From NCBI RefSeq assembly GCF_027889715.1, contig NZ_JAPJZH010000001.1, positions 186,001 to 250,000 of the forward strand: a DNA stretch of 64,000 nt. Reading direction: 5' to 3'. Source of the stretch: Allohoeflea poritis. Its GTDB lineage: Bacteria; Pseudomonadota; Alphaproteobacteria; Rhizobiales; Rhizobiaceae. Positions 1 to 9,661 of this stretch are shown piece after piece (the stretch's first letter is position 1; every line of letters begins with the position of its first letter). The position numbers and the translations under genes were made by a program. A model generated the notes under the pieces. That model was not told where the DNA came from. It was given only the letters and a program-made list of their open reading frames with translations, and did no database searches.

Positions 1-203
1 CCGACCAGCTTGAGAAGTCCTTCTCGGGCGGGCGGATCGCACTGGTGCTCGGTGCGGAGGGAAAGGGGCTGCGCCAGAAGACGCGGCACACGGTCAAGAC
101 ACTGGCCCGTCTCGACATGCCCGGCGCTATCAAGTCGCTGAACGTTTCCAACGCGGCCGCGATCTCGCTTTACGCCGCCCGGCAGTTTCTCGACAATCAC
201 TGA
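1..203 (+). CDS. rlmB: TrmH/SpoU-family 23S rRNA methyltransferase (RlmB-like), C-terminal fragment
   Basis: The window opens inside this gene; 66 C-terminal residues are readable in frame from base 3. Two SPOUT-class signatures are present: ALVLGAEGKGLR (motif 2) and SLNVSNAAAISLY (motif 3). They form the trefoil-knot SAM site of 2'-O-ribose methyltransferases, of which RlmB (23S rRNA G2251) is the usual bacterial match. The start and RNA-binding domain lie upstream of the window, so the exact TrmH subfamily is inferred. The stop overlaps the tail of the convergent acyl-CoA ligase gene by 7 bases. Confidence 0.85.
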   Translation, partial: DQLEKSFSGGRIALVLGAEGKGLRQKTRHTVKTLARLDMPGAIKSLNVSNAAAISLYAARQFLDNH

Positions 204-1732
204 CCGGTCCTGTCCTCAAGCACGCGTCGCAGTTCCGTCTTCAGGACCTTGCCATAGTTGTTCTTGGGCAGTTCATCGAGGAAATGGTAGCGCTTGGGCC
301 GCTTGAAGCGGGCGATGTTGTCGAGGCAATAGGCATCCAGGACTTCGCTGTCCACTTCGGCGTCCGCATGGATGACGATGAAAGCGATGACCACCTCGCC
401 CCATTCGGGATGGTCCTGCCCGACGACGCTCGCCTCCCGGACGCCTGGAAAACGCAGCAGAACCTCTTCGATCTCGCGCGGATAGATATTGCTCCCGCCG
501 GAGATGATCACATCCTTGGACCTGTCCTTGAGGGTCAGGTACCCGTCATCGTCCAGGGTACCCATGTCGCCGGTCCACAGCCAGCCGCCGCGAAGGGTTT
601 CGGCGGTAGCTTCCTCGTTACGCCAGTAACCGGCCATCACCGGCGCGCCGCGCACGAGGATCTCGCCCGTCTCGCCGGCCGGCAGTGCGTGTCCATCCTC
701 GCCGGCAATGCGTATCTCAACGCAGGACTGCGCCGTTCCGACCGACGCCAGGCGCTCGCGCCAGCGCGGGTGGGAACGGTCGGCAATGGTGTGGCGCGGC
801 AATGCTGTGATGGTCATGGGCGATTCGCCCTGCCCGTAGATCTGGCAGAACCGCGAACCGAAAACCTCGACCGCCTCGATAATATCCTCCAGATACATCG
901 GCCCGCCGCCATAAACGATGGTGCGTATCCCCTCACCTTTCGTCTCTCGCTGTTTGCCGGCATCGACAAGGCGGCGCACCATGGTCGGCGCGGCGAACAT
1001 GTGGACATTTTTGAGTTCCGCGGCAAGGTCGAGAATCTCATCCGCATCGAAGGCGCCGGATTCCGGAACGACGTGCCGCGCGCCTTTCATCACATGCTGG
1101 ATGTTGTAGATGCCCGCGCCGTGCGACATGGGTGCCGCGTAGAGTGCGGCATCGTCCGGCATGACCGAATCCACATCGACGAAATATGAGAAGGCCATGG
1201 CGTGCAGGTTACCGTTGGTCAGCATCACGCCTTTCGGCCGACCAGTGGTTCCCGACGTATAGAACAGCCAGGCAAGATCGGCGGATGCCCGCTCCACAGG
1301 ATCGTCCATTTCAGAACCGCTGTGCAACGCGTCCATCTGCTCATCATCCGCGGCGACCAGTTTGCATGCGCCGGCGGGCAATCGGCGATCCAATTCGCCT
1401 ATTGTCTTTGCATCGCAGAACGCCAGCCGAGCCTCTGCGTTTTCGATGATCCAGGCTGCTTCTGCCGCGTGAAGCTTGGCGTTGATCGGCACCGCCACCG
1501 CGCCCGCGTGCCAGATCCCGTAGAGTAATTCGAGATAGGCAAGCGCGTTCTGCGCGTAAATCGCCACATGTGCGCCTGGCTGAATGCCCTCCATTGCACG
1601 CAGACCGCCCGCGATGGAGCGAACCCGGCGCGCGAATTGGCGATAATCGGCCATCATCCGCGTGCCGACAAACAATGCCGGCCGATCCGGATTGAGCCGG
1701 GCGGTGCGTTGCAGCCAGATAGCGAGATTCAT
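197..1732 (-). CDS. AMP-dependent acyl-CoA synthetase/ligase (ANL superfamily)
   Basis: A 511-residue adenylate-forming enzyme that activates a carboxylic acid with ATP and transfers it to CoA. Core motifs appear in order: YTSGTTGRPKG (P-loop, about residues 158-168), YGQGESP (adenine site), WTGDMG (ribose-binding Asp), the hinge DRSKDVIISGG, and the C-terminal catalytic lysine in NNYGKVLK (about residue 495). Length is normal for a fatty or aromatic acyl-CoA ligase. The ATG is preceded by a strong AGGGAGGG ribosome-binding site. It appears monocistronic, so no pathway partner narrows the substrate; a malonyl-CoA or medium-chain ligase is possible. Family is certain, substrate unknown. Confidence 0.85.
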   Translation of the reverse strand: MNLAIWLQRTARLNPDRPALFVGTRMMADYRQFARRVRSIAGGLRAMEGIQPGAHVAIYAQNALAYLELLYGIWHAGAVAVPINAKLHAAEAAWIIENAEARLAFCDAKTIGELDRRLPAGACKLVAADDEQMDALHSGSEMDDPVERASADLAWLFYTSGTTGRPKGVMLTNGNLHAMAFSYFVDVDSVMPDDAALYAAPMSHGAGIYNIQHVMKGARHVVPESGAFDADEILDLAAELKNVHMFAAPTMVRRLVDAGKQRETKGEGIRTIVYGGGPMYLEDIIEAVEVFGSRFCQIYGQGESPMTITALPRHTIADRSHPRWRERLASVGTAQSCVEIRIAGEDGHALPAGETGEILVRGAPVMAGYWRNEEATAETLRGGWLWTGDMGTLDDDGYLTLKDRSKDVIISGGSNIYPREIEEVLLRFPGVREASVVGQDHPEWGEVVIAFIVIHADAEVDSEVLDAYCLDNIARFKRPKRYHFLDELPKNNYGKVLKTELRRVLEDRTGQ

Positions 1733-1892
1733 GGATCCCTCCCTGAAACCGGCCCGTTTTTACGGGCTGATTGTCCCACATCCAATTCGTATTTCTACGA
1801 AAAATCCGCGCTTTGCGACGGGCCTAATCAGAATCGCGGGGTCAATCCGGATGGAGCCCAGCCGTGCAGCCATCCATCAACCAAACGCGTCT

Positions 1893-2681
1893 TCAGGAGG
1901 GTTTCCTGATTCTGCTTTCCGGTATCGCGGCGCGCAGGCGCAGCACGGGGCGCATCAAGCGCCAATAACGGCGCTTCCACCGTCCAGCGGGCCGACGCTC
2001 GTAACTGCCGTAAAACGGCGATTCCATTCCCGCCTGACTAAGGTGGCTGTTTGCAATTTCCAACACCGTTTCCAGTTCGGACATGCGGTAATTGGAGCCT
2101 TTCGTACCCGCGCGATGCATCAGATTGGAAATTCGAATCCGATTGGCCTGCAGACACTCCTTCCGGTAGCACCGGTGCAGAGTCTGCTGAAATATCTCAC
2201 ATGCGATCCACCAGGAGACATCATCGTAATCGGTGACAAGCGGATAGATGCTGCTGCGTTGAATAAACTCAGCCGGAACATAATACATCTGGCCATCGAT
2301 AATGAGCGGCCTTTGAAATTCGCGATCAAGCACTCCCCTGCCCAGAACCGTTCTTTCGACAACCGGCGCGATCACCAGGTTCGAATTGGCCCGGCACAGG
2401 CCGATGAATTGATGCATGTCACCTTCAATGAAGGCCACATCGTCATCCATGAAAATAAAGCCATGGAACCTTCCTGCCGCAACCGCTGCCGAAAAGAGCG
2501 CGTTACGTCCGGCAGCCCAGCTGCAATCCGGATCAAAGATACTGAAGACCCTCAGTCCTTCATCGACCGGGCGGTCATAGCTGAGAACGTAGATGTTCTC
2601 CTGATCCAACCATTGGTGATCGGCAACAAACGCTTCGATGCGCTCAGCCATCCCTTGAATGAGAACCGCAATGCCTAGCAT
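1893..2681 (-). CDS. Putative GT-A-like glycosyltransferase, orphan
   Basis: A 262-residue soluble protein. After a short beta strand (LGIAVLIQG) it has an acidic DDD triplet at residues 79-81 in the hydrophobic context FIFMDDDVAF. That arrangement is typical of the metal- and nucleotide-sugar-binding DXD site of GT-A glycosyltransferases. An upstream AAGRNALFSAA stretch resembles the acceptor-side region of the fold. The C terminus is arginine-rich, suggesting membrane or nucleic-acid contact. I chose the internal ATG because the upstream extension is low-complexity and lacks the fold. No polysaccharide genes flank it. It could instead be a non-enzymatic nucleotide-sugar-binding relative. 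Confidence 0.55.
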   Translation of the reverse strand: MLGIAVLIQGMAERIEAFVADHQWLDQENIYVLSYDRPVDEGLRVFSIFDPDCSWAAGRNALFSAAVAAGRFHGFIFMDDDVAFIEGDMHQFIGLCRANSNLVIAPVVERTVLGRGVLDREFQRPLIIDGQMYYVPAEFIQRSSIYPLVTDYDDVSWWIACEIFQQTLHRCYRKECLQANRIRISNLMHRAGTKGSNYRMSELETVLEIANSHLSQAGMESPFYGSYERRPAGRWKRRYWRLMRPVLRLRAAIPESRIRKPS

Positions 2682-2911
2682 GCCCTGTGACGCTCCCTGT
2701 CGTAGTCTGCCGGCCGGAAAAGACGGTGCGGCCGCCCTCCCAAACGGAACCACTTATGGACGCATCGCCGGCTTTCGTCACGAAAATATGTTGGTTCGGG
2801 AATTGCCGCTGCCACGGATCGATTTTGCAATCGAACAACGCGCTATAAGAGCCGAGCTGCGGGAAATTGAAGGACAGGTTTTGTTTCTACTTTGTCAAAC
2901 CTGCCGCTTAA

Positions 2912-2987
<76 letters not shown>

Positions 2988-3128
2988 ATAGCGTGCAATT
3001 AACATAAATCCTGCGGGAGTAAAGTAAATTAAAAGCGAACATCATGGTTTATTCGCCACCTTGGCGCTAAGCCCTTGTCGTAAGTGCCATTTCTCGCCAT
3101 GTTAGGCGCAAATTCAACCGGAAACCGG

Positions 3129-3908
3129 ATGTCGATGACACGCGAATTCTCTTCCCTGTCCTTTATTTCAAGCGACACCGAAAGCGCGCGCGCCGCCGCC
3201 CAACATCTCGCGTCGCTGTATGGGCAGGCGGATCCGGAACAGGCCGATGTCGTGGTGGCGCTGGGTGGCGACGGCTTCATGCTGCAGACGCTGCACGACA
3301 CGATGGATTCGGGAAAGCTGATCTACGGCATGAACCAGGGCTCTGTCGGCTTCCTTCTCAACGAATACCGGGAGGACGGTCTGCGGGAACGCATACAAGC
3401 CGCCGTCGAACACCACATCCATCCGCTGGAGATGACGGCCACCGACAGCGACGGCAATTCCATCCATGCCTACGCGATCAACGAGGTTTCGCTGCTGCGT
3501 CAATCCTATCAGGCGGCCAAGCTGCGGGTCCTTGTCGACGATCGGGTACGGCTTGAGGAACTGATCTGCGATGGGCTGATGGTTGCGACACCGGCGGGAT
3601 CGACCGCGTATAATCTCTCGGCCCACGGGCCGATCCTGCCGCTCGAGGCGCCGTTGCTAGCGCTCACGCCGGTCAGCCCGTTCCGGCCGAGGCGCTGGCG
3701 CGGCGCGCTTCTGCCCAACCGCGTCACGGTGGAGATCGATGTGCTGGAATCGGGCAAGCGCCCGGTCAACGCGGTCGCCGACCATACGGAAGTCAAGTCG
3801 GTGCAAAGGGTCGTCGTCAGGGAAACGGAAAAGGTAACGGCGCGGATCCTGTCCGATCCCGACCACAGCTGGGATGACCGGATTTTGGCCGAACAGTTCC
3901 TCTATTGA
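3129..3908 (+). CDS. nadK: NAD kinase
   Basis: A 259-residue ATP-NAD kinase that phosphorylates NAD+ at the 2' position to give NADP+. It carries the family signature GGDGFMLQ (GGDG at residues 46-49) and the conserved TPAGSTAYNLSAHGPI block at about 154-169 that contacts NAD. Length matches short bacterial NadK proteins. The start at 3129 drops a poorly conserved upstream extension; an ATG six bases further on (MTREF) is an equally reasonable alternative. A small exported-protein gene follows after 29 bases and may be cotranscribed. Confidence 0.95.
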   Translation: MSMTREFSSLSFISSDTESARAAAQHLASLYGQADPEQADVVVALGGDGFMLQTLHDTMDSGKLIYGMNQGSVGFLLNEYREDGLRERIQAAVEHHIHPLEMTATDSDGNSIHAYAINEVSLLRQSYQAAKLRVLVDDRVRLEELICDGLMVATPAGSTAYNLSAHGPILPLEAPLLALTPVSPFRPRRWRGALLPNRVTVEIDVLESGKRPVNAVADHTEVKSVQRVVVRETEKVTARILSDPDHSWDDRILAEQFLY

Positions 3909-3937
3909 TCCGCAACTCCCCATGTAAGGAGTAGGAG

Positions 3938-4489
3938 ATGTACTTTATGCGATCTGTTTCTCGCTTTGCCGCTGCCTGCCGAATGCCTGTGGCCGGAATG
4001 CTCGCCGCATTGCTGGCGGTCGTCGCGACACCTGCGGCTGCGAACGATGCACCGGACGCCATGGCGACGACCACTCCGGTGCGCGTTCTTGCCGTGGTGA
4101 GCGGCGGCTTCTGGTCGGACGAGGTCGATGCGGACGAAGCTTCCGATGCGGAAGCGAATGCGGGCGAGCGTGCCAAAACAAGCCGCCGGGGATATTACCG
4201 GTCCGTTGCCATCCGTTCACAGGACAACACATCGCGCCTGTTCCTGCAGAGAATCCAGCTGACCGAGAACGGACCCGAATTGCTAGACACGCGGGAAATC
4301 GCGGAGCTGACGGATATGAAGGCCTATATCACGGATATGCGGCCCGAGGATTCCACCGGGATCGCCAAGCTGCCCGGTTTTGTCACCTTCGTTTACCTCA
4401 AGCGCGATCCGTCAACAGCGGAGCCCGACACCTGGGAGCTGTATGTCGACGAATTCGGCGATCTGGCGTTTACCCCGGCGAGCAACTAA
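3938..4489 (+). CDS. Exported conserved hypothetical protein
   Basis: A 183-residue protein with a typical Sec signal peptide: a basic start, a hydrophobic stretch (VAGMLAALLAVVAT) and an A-A-N cleavage region near residue 36. The mature part is acidic and probably periplasmic, with a charged segment (DEVDADEASDAEANAGER) and a more regular alternating C-terminal half. I recognise no catalytic motif. A strong AAGGAGTAGGAG ribosome-binding site fixes the start. It lies 29 bases after nadK on the same strand and converges on prfB. Function unknown. Confidence 0.75.
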   Translation: MYFMRSVSRFAAACRMPVAGMLAALLAVVATPAAANDAPDAMATTTPVRVLAVVSGGFWSDEVDADEASDAEANAGERAKTSRRGYYRSVAIRSQDNTSRLFLQRIQLTENGPELLDTREIAELTDMKAYITDMRPEDSTGIAKLPGFVTFVYLKRDPSTAEPDTWELYVDEFGDLAFTPASN

Positions 4490-4509
4490 GGCCGCGAGAA
4501 ACGACCCGC

Positions 4510-5638
4510 TCAGTCAATGTCTTCGACCACCTCATCGCCGCCGTGGACACGATGGGCGAGTGCCGCCTCCATGAACGCATCGAGGTCGCCATCCAGCACA
4601 TCCTGCGGACTCGTGCTCTCGGTACCGGTCCGCAGGTCCTTGACGAGCTGGTAGGGCTGCAGGACATATGAGCGGATCTGGTGGCCCCAGCCGATCTCGG
4701 TCTTCGAGGCTTCCTGTTCGTTGGCTTCGGCTTCCCGCTTCTTGAGTTCTTCCTCGTAAAGGCGCGAGCGCAGCATCTCCCACGCGGTCGCCCGGTTCTT
4801 GTGCTGGGATCGCTCGTTCTGACACTGCACGACGATATTGGACGGGATGTGGGTGATGCGAACCGCCGAATCCGTCGTGTTGACGTGCTGTCCGCCTGCA
4901 CCGGACGCCCTGTAGGTATCAATGCGGACTTCCGATTCCGGAATTTCGATCTCGATCGTGTCGTCAATGACCGGGTAGACCCAGATCGACGAGAACGAGG
5001 TGTGGCGGCGGGCCTGGCTGTCGAACGGCGAGATGCGCACCAGCCGGTGAACGCCGGATTCGGTCTTCAGCCAGCCATAGGCATTGTGCCCCTTGACCAG
5101 CAGGGTCGCCGATTTGATCCCCGCCTCTTCGCCGTCGTGGACTTCCAGAACCTCGACCTTCATGTTGCGCTTTTCGGCCCAGCGGCTGTACATGCGCATA
5201 AGCATGGCGGCCCAGTCCTGGCTTTCCGTGCCACCGGCGCCGGAGTGAATCTCGACATAGGTATCGTTCGGGTCCGCCTCGCCCGACAGCAGGATGTCGA
5301 TCTGACGCCGGTCGATTTCCGACTTCATGGCGCGCAGGGCATCTTCCGCCTCACGCACGACGTCATCGTCACCCTCTTCCTCGCCGAGTTCGATCAGGCC
5401 GGTATTGTCATCGAGGCGCGATTCCAGATCACGCAGGCGGGAGATGTTCTCCTCGAGCTGCTGACGCTCGCGCATCAGCTTCTGTGCCTCCTGCGGATCG
5501 TTCCAGATATCCGCATCCTCGGCCTTGACGTTCAGGAATTCCAGTCGTTTGAGCGCCTGATCCCAGTCAAAGATGCCTCCTCAGCAGGCTTATGGCCTGC
5601 CTGATTTCATCGACAATCACCTGAATTTCGGAGCGCAT
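4510..5638 (-). CDS. prfB: Peptide chain release factor 2, expressed by +1 programmed frameshift
   Basis: RF2 recognises UGA and UAA stops and triggers peptide release. The gene is in two frames. A 23-codon leader begins at ATG 5638 and ends at an in-frame TGA (5569-5567). The main frame resumes one base on, giving a 375-residue product. The shift site is the canonical CTT-TGA-C preceded by an internal Shine-Dalgarno AGGAGG with a 3-base spacer. The main frame carries the SPF stop-codon anticodon tripeptide (about residues 203-205) and the catalytic GGQ (about 248-250). Length matches the family. An annotation using only the long open frame would start 54 residues late at 5475. The UGA makes the gene self-regulating: low RF2 favours the shift. 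Confidence 0.97.
5567..5581 (-). promoter_or_regulatory. prfB: prfB programmed +1 ribosomal frameshift site
   Basis: Read on the minus strand this is AGGAGGCATCTTTGA, followed by C. It contains the stimulatory Shine-Dalgarno AGGAGG, a 3-base spacer, the slippery CTT and the TGA stop at codon 24. The architecture is the same as the Escherichia coli RF2 site. Confidence 0.96.
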
Positions 5639-5771
5639 AGTCTTTGCTTTTGTCCTTTTTTGATAACGCTTTATCGCATTGCGGCCGTCAGCCGGGCCGG
5701 ACCATAGTCACACGCTCACGGCAAGTAAAGACGCGGCGGAACCGCGCCTGGCGTTTATCCAAATCGGATTG

Positions 5772-8234
5772 TCAGTACAGTCCGCCGGCTCCGGAAATGA
5801 TCGCGCGGTTTGCCTGCGGCGACACGTTGAGGATTTCCTCGCCCGTCGCATATTCCTCCAGGCCGATAACGGAGAAGAAATCCGCCGGTCCGGTGCCCGG
5901 TTTGAAGGACTCGTAGATCACATCCGGTTCGCCCGGCTGGGCTTCCATGCCGGTCTTGCGGTTAATCGGAATGAGCTGCAATCCCGGCGGCACACGGAAA
6001 TCCACCGGCAGGCTTTCTTCGAGCGCAGCGGTCATGAATTCGTTGAAGATCGGCGCCGCCAGCTCACCGCCGGTCGAGCCGCGGCCCATCGGCGTCGGGG
6101 TATCAAAGCCGATAAAGACACCCGCCACGAGATCGGGGGTGTAGCCCACGAACCAGGCATCCTTTTCCTCATTGGTCGTGCCGGTCTTGCCGGCGACGGG
6201 ACGCTCGAGCTTCACCTTGCCTGCCGCGGTGCCGCGCGTCACGACACCCTCCAGCATCGATGTCACCTGATAGGCCGTCATCGGATCGAGCACCTGCTCG
6301 CGGTTGTCGACCACTTCCGGCTCCTGCTGATTTTGCCAATCGGTGACCGTGCAGGCATCGCAGGTGCGTTCCTCGTGCTTGAAGATCGTCTTGCCGTAGC
6401 GGTCCTGAATGCGGTCGATCAGCGACGGCTTGATCTGTTTGCCGCCATTGGCCAGCACCGCATAGGCGGAAATCATCCGCAGTACAGTGGTCTCGCCGGA
6501 GCCGAGCGACATGGCCAGCACCGGCAGCATGTCTTCGTAAATGCCGAAACGCTCGGCATATTCGGCGACAAGGTTCATGCCCATATCCTTGGCGAGGCGC
6601 ACCGTCATCAGGTTGCGCGAGCGTTCGATGCCGAGACGCAATGTCGACGGGCCGGCTGAGCCGCCACCATAGTTCTTCGGCTGCCAAAGTTCCCCGCCGG
6701 ACACCAGTTGGATCGGCGCGTCGAGCACCACCGAGGCCGGGCTGTAGCCATTGTCAAGCGCAGCGGCATAGACGAACGGCTTGAAGGAAGAGCCGGGTTG
6801 GCGCATCGCCTGGGTGGCGCGGTTGAACTGCGACTGCGCGTATGAAAACCCGCCGACCAGCGCAAGAACGCGGCCCGTATGCGGATCGATTGCCGCAATG
6901 GCGCCCTGAACCTGCGGCAACTGCCGCAATATGTGTTTCTTGCCATCGTCGCCGGCGGCGACTTCCTCGACATAGACAACGTCGCCGGGCTTGAGGATCT
7001 CGGCAACGGTCTTGACCTTGCTGGCCTTTCCGTCGGTTCTGACCCGGTACGCCCATTCCATGTCGGCCCCGGCCAGCGCCACGGTCTGCCGTTCCTCGGA
7101 CACCTTGCCTGAAGCCGAACGGGTCGGGCGCAGACCGACGGTTGCCTTTTCATCATCGGCATCCAGCACGACGGCGAGACGCCATTCAGGCAGGTCCCTG
7201 AGCGGATCGACCTCGGAAAGCGCGATGCCCCAATCGCCGCTGACGGAGATGTTGGTGACCGGACCGCGATAACCCTGCTTGACATCGTAGCGCATCAGGC
7301 CGCGCTGCAGCGCCCGACGCGCCTTGACCTGAAGTTGCGGGTCAAGGGTCGTGCGCACGGAAAGCCCGCCCTCATAGAGCGCATCCTCGCCGTAGCGGGC
7401 GATGATCTGCCGGCGGACCTCTTCGGCAAAATAATCGGACGCAAACAGATTCGCGCCGCCAATGCGCGGATTGACGCCGAGCGGCTGTTCCTTGGCGCTG
7501 TCGGCATCCGCCTGCTTGACATAGCCGTTCTCGACCATGCGGTCGATCACCCAGTTACGACGGGTAATCGCCTGATCGGTCTTGCGGTATGGATGGTAGT
7601 TGGACGGTCCCTTGGGCAGAGCAGCCAGATAGGCCGCTTCCGGAAGCGTCAGTTCGTTGACCGACTTGTTGAAGTAAGTCAGCGCCGCGCTGGCAATGCC
7701 GTAGGAGTTGAGGCCGTAGAAAATCTCGTTGAGGTACAGTTCCAGAATGCGGTCCTTGGAATAGGCCTGTTCGATGCGGAAGGCGAGAATCGCTTCGCGC
7801 ACCTTGCGCTCAAATCTCTGTTCGGACGTGAGCAGGAAGTTCTTTGCCACCTGCTGGGTGATCGTCGAAGCGCCGACCAGCCGCTTGCCGGAGGAAAAGT
7901 TCTCGACATTGGTGATCACAGCGCGAACGAGACCGGTGTAGTCGAGTCCGTTGTGCTGATAGAAATTCTTGTCTTCCGCAGAGAGGAATGCGGCCTTGAC
8001 CCGGTCCGGGACCGCCTGGATCGGAATATAAAGCCGGCGCTCCCTGGCGTGTTCGGCCATGAGCGCCCCGTCCGAGGCATGGATCCTGGTGGTTACCGGC
8101 GGTTCATACGTGCTGAGAACCTCGTAATCCGGCAGGTCGCGGGCCACGTCTCCGACGTACCAGGCAACGCCCAGTGCCGCCACGAAAAACAGGACCGCGC
8201 CCATTCCAAACAAATATCCGATCAACCTAAGCAT
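5772..8234 (-). CDS. mrcA: Penicillin-binding protein 1A (class A, bifunctional)
   Basis: An 820-residue class A PBP that polymerises lipid II and cross-links peptidoglycan in the periplasm. One N-terminal membrane anchor (about residues 5-27) precedes a GT51 glycosyltransferase domain with the catalytic EDKNFYQHNG motif (87-96). The transpeptidase domain has the three active-site motifs: SSFK (482-485), SRN (539-541) and KTGT (683-686). An OB-like insertion lies between the domains. It follows the amidase gene on the same strand after 188 bases, so synthesis and hydrolysis of the wall are encoded side by side. Length is normal. Confidence 0.96.
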   Translation of the reverse strand: MLRLIGYLFGMGAVLFFVAALGVAWYVGDVARDLPDYEVLSTYEPPVTTRIHASDGALMAEHARERRLYIPIQAVPDRVKAAFLSAEDKNFYQHNGLDYTGLVRAVITNVENFSSGKRLVGASTITQQVAKNFLLTSEQRFERKVREAILAFRIEQAYSKDRILELYLNEIFYGLNSYGIASAALTYFNKSVNELTLPEAAYLAALPKGPSNYHPYRKTDQAITRRNWVIDRMVENGYVKQADADSAKEQPLGVNPRIGGANLFASDYFAEEVRRQIIARYGEDALYEGGLSVRTTLDPQLQVKARRALQRGLMRYDVKQGYRGPVTNISVSGDWGIALSEVDPLRDLPEWRLAVVLDADDEKATVGLRPTRSASGKVSEERQTVALAGADMEWAYRVRTDGKASKVKTVAEILKPGDVVYVEEVAAGDDGKKHILRQLPQVQGAIAAIDPHTGRVLALVGGFSYAQSQFNRATQAMRQPGSSFKPFVYAAALDNGYSPASVVLDAPIQLVSGGELWQPKNYGGGSAGPSTLRLGIERSRNLMTVRLAKDMGMNLVAEYAERFGIYEDMLPVLAMSLGSGETTVLRMISAYAVLANGGKQIKPSLIDRIQDRYGKTIFKHEERTCDACTVTDWQNQQEPEVVDNREQVLDPMTAYQVTSMLEGVVTRGTAAGKVKLERPVAGKTGTTNEEKDAWFVGYTPDLVAGVFIGFDTPTPMGRGSTGGELAAPIFNEFMTAALEESLPVDFRVPPGLQLIPINRKTGMEAQPGEPDVIYESFKPGTGPADFFSVIGLEEYATGEEILNVSPQANRAIISGAGGLY

Positions 8235-8422
8235 AGATTCCTACCGGTGCTGCCTCTGCCGTAGAGCGAGTCGGGTCGCCCTCCACTATACACCGACTAC
8301 TGTGTCGAATGTGCGGAAAATAGGGCTTAAACCGTTTTTAATAAGATAATCTAGGATGTTACTTATTCAATGTGGCATCTATCACACAATCCGGGAAAGG
8401 GATTCGAACAGCGCTCGCATGG

Positions 8423-9661
8423 TCAATTGCTGACGTTGCCGATCTTCTCGCGATAGGCCTTTATCGCCTCGACCAGCAATTCGGCCGCCTTTTGTCGCCA
8501 CTCGGGGTCATTCAAGAGTTCCTCGTCCTCAACATTGGACAGGTAACCCAACTCAACGAGAACAGATGGCACCTCGGGCGCCCTGAGGACCCGGAAACCT
8601 GCCGAACGGTGCGGATTGGTGATCAGGTTGATCCTTCCGTCAAACGCATCGATGACTTCGCGGGCAAGGCCAATTGAAAAGACTTCCGTTTCCCGGCGCG
8701 TCAGATCGATGAGAATGTCGGCAACGGTATCCGGCTCGTCCTCAAGAGACAGGCCGGCAATCAGGTCAGACTTGTTTTCGCGGTCCGCCAGTTGCCGTGC
8801 CATCTCGTCGGATGCCCTGTCCGAAAGCGTATAGACCGTGGCACCGCGAACGCCACGCAGCCGAAAGGAATCCGCATGGATGGAAACCAGCAGGTCGGCA
8901 CCGTGCTGACGGGCGACACGGACCCGTTCACCGAGCGATATGAAACGGTCGTCGTCGCGCGTCAGCACGACCCGGGCATCGGTCGCCTCCTCCAGGACCG
9001 ACTTCAGGGTCTGGCCGAACGCCAGCGTTATGTCCTTCTCCTGCGTTCCGTTGCGGCCTCGCGTTCCGGTATCGATCCCGCCGTGCCCCGGATCGATGGC
9101 GACGGTGAAGATGTCGTCCGCGCCGTTCCGCGGCTCAGCCATTGCGACATCGGGTTCGGCCGCGCCATCCCAGCGTTGCTCACTGACCAGCCGAGCGAAT
9201 TCGGTGTCTGAGGTGGCGGCAATATCCAGAACCAGCCTGAAGGTTCCTTCAGCGTCGTTTTCAAGAACCTTCGCCATTTCAGCCTTGATCGGTCCACGCG
9301 CCGTCAGGACGACGCGTGAGCGGCCGGGCGCCATGGCTCCATAACGGATATCGGTGATCAAGCCACGTGGCCGGGCCGCCTTGTCCGGAAAGCCGAAGAT
9401 CGTTTCAGGAAGGTCGACAACCAGCCTGTAAGGTGACGGCAGGTGATGGAACGAAAATTCGGGCTGTTGCTCGAATTCGATGACAATACGCGTTCGCACT
9501 TCGTCGCCCGCGATCCGAAAATCGAATGCAACTATTTGATTCTGATCACTTTCTTGGGCCAAGACATAACTGATCGTACCGGACAGGAACAGAGCAGCCA
9601 CGGCGGTGATGAAGCAATTCAGGAAGAATATGGTGCGGCCGGGTCCGGCGGATATCTTCAT
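8423..9661 (-). CDS. amiC: N-acetylmuramoyl-L-alanine amidase (AmiC type, Amidase_3)
   Basis: A 412-residue exported zinc amidase that cuts the bond between MurNAc and the stem peptide during cell separation. A signal peptide or anchor (about residues 9-35) is followed by an AMIN-like beta domain (about 40-150) used for septal targeting. The Amidase_3 domain starts at about 185. Zinc and catalytic residues are visible: H193 in DPGHGG, E208 in QEKDI, H262 in SIHAD and E370 in LVELGY. I chose the ATG at 9661 because the 90-residue upstream extension has no signal or fold and sits in the divergent leader of rne. Confidence 0.93.
   Translation of the reverse strand: MKISAGPGRTIFFLNCFITAVAALFLSGTISYVLAQESDQNQIVAFDFRIAGDEVRTRIVIEFEQQPEFSFHHLPSPYRLVVDLPETIFGFPDKAARPRGLITDIRYGAMAPGRSRVVLTARGPIKAEMAKVLENDAEGTFRLVLDIAATSDTEFARLVSEQRWDGAAEPDVAMAEPRNGADDIFTVAIDPGHGGIDTGTRGRNGTQEKDITLAFGQTLKSVLEEATDARVVLTRDDDRFISLGERVRVARQHGADLLVSIHADSFRLRGVRGATVYTLSDRASDEMARQLADRENKSDLIAGLSLEDEPDTVADILIDLTRRETEVFSIGLAREVIDAFDGRINLITNPHRSAGFRVLRAPEVPSVLVELGYLSNVEDEELLNDPEWRQKAAELLVEAIKAYREKIGNVSN

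Noticed and set aside
284-1189. 301-codon plus-strand frame over the acyl-CoA ligase gene
   Set aside because: It is antisense to a gene with all ANL motifs; its product has no recognisable domain and arises from high-GC codon bias.
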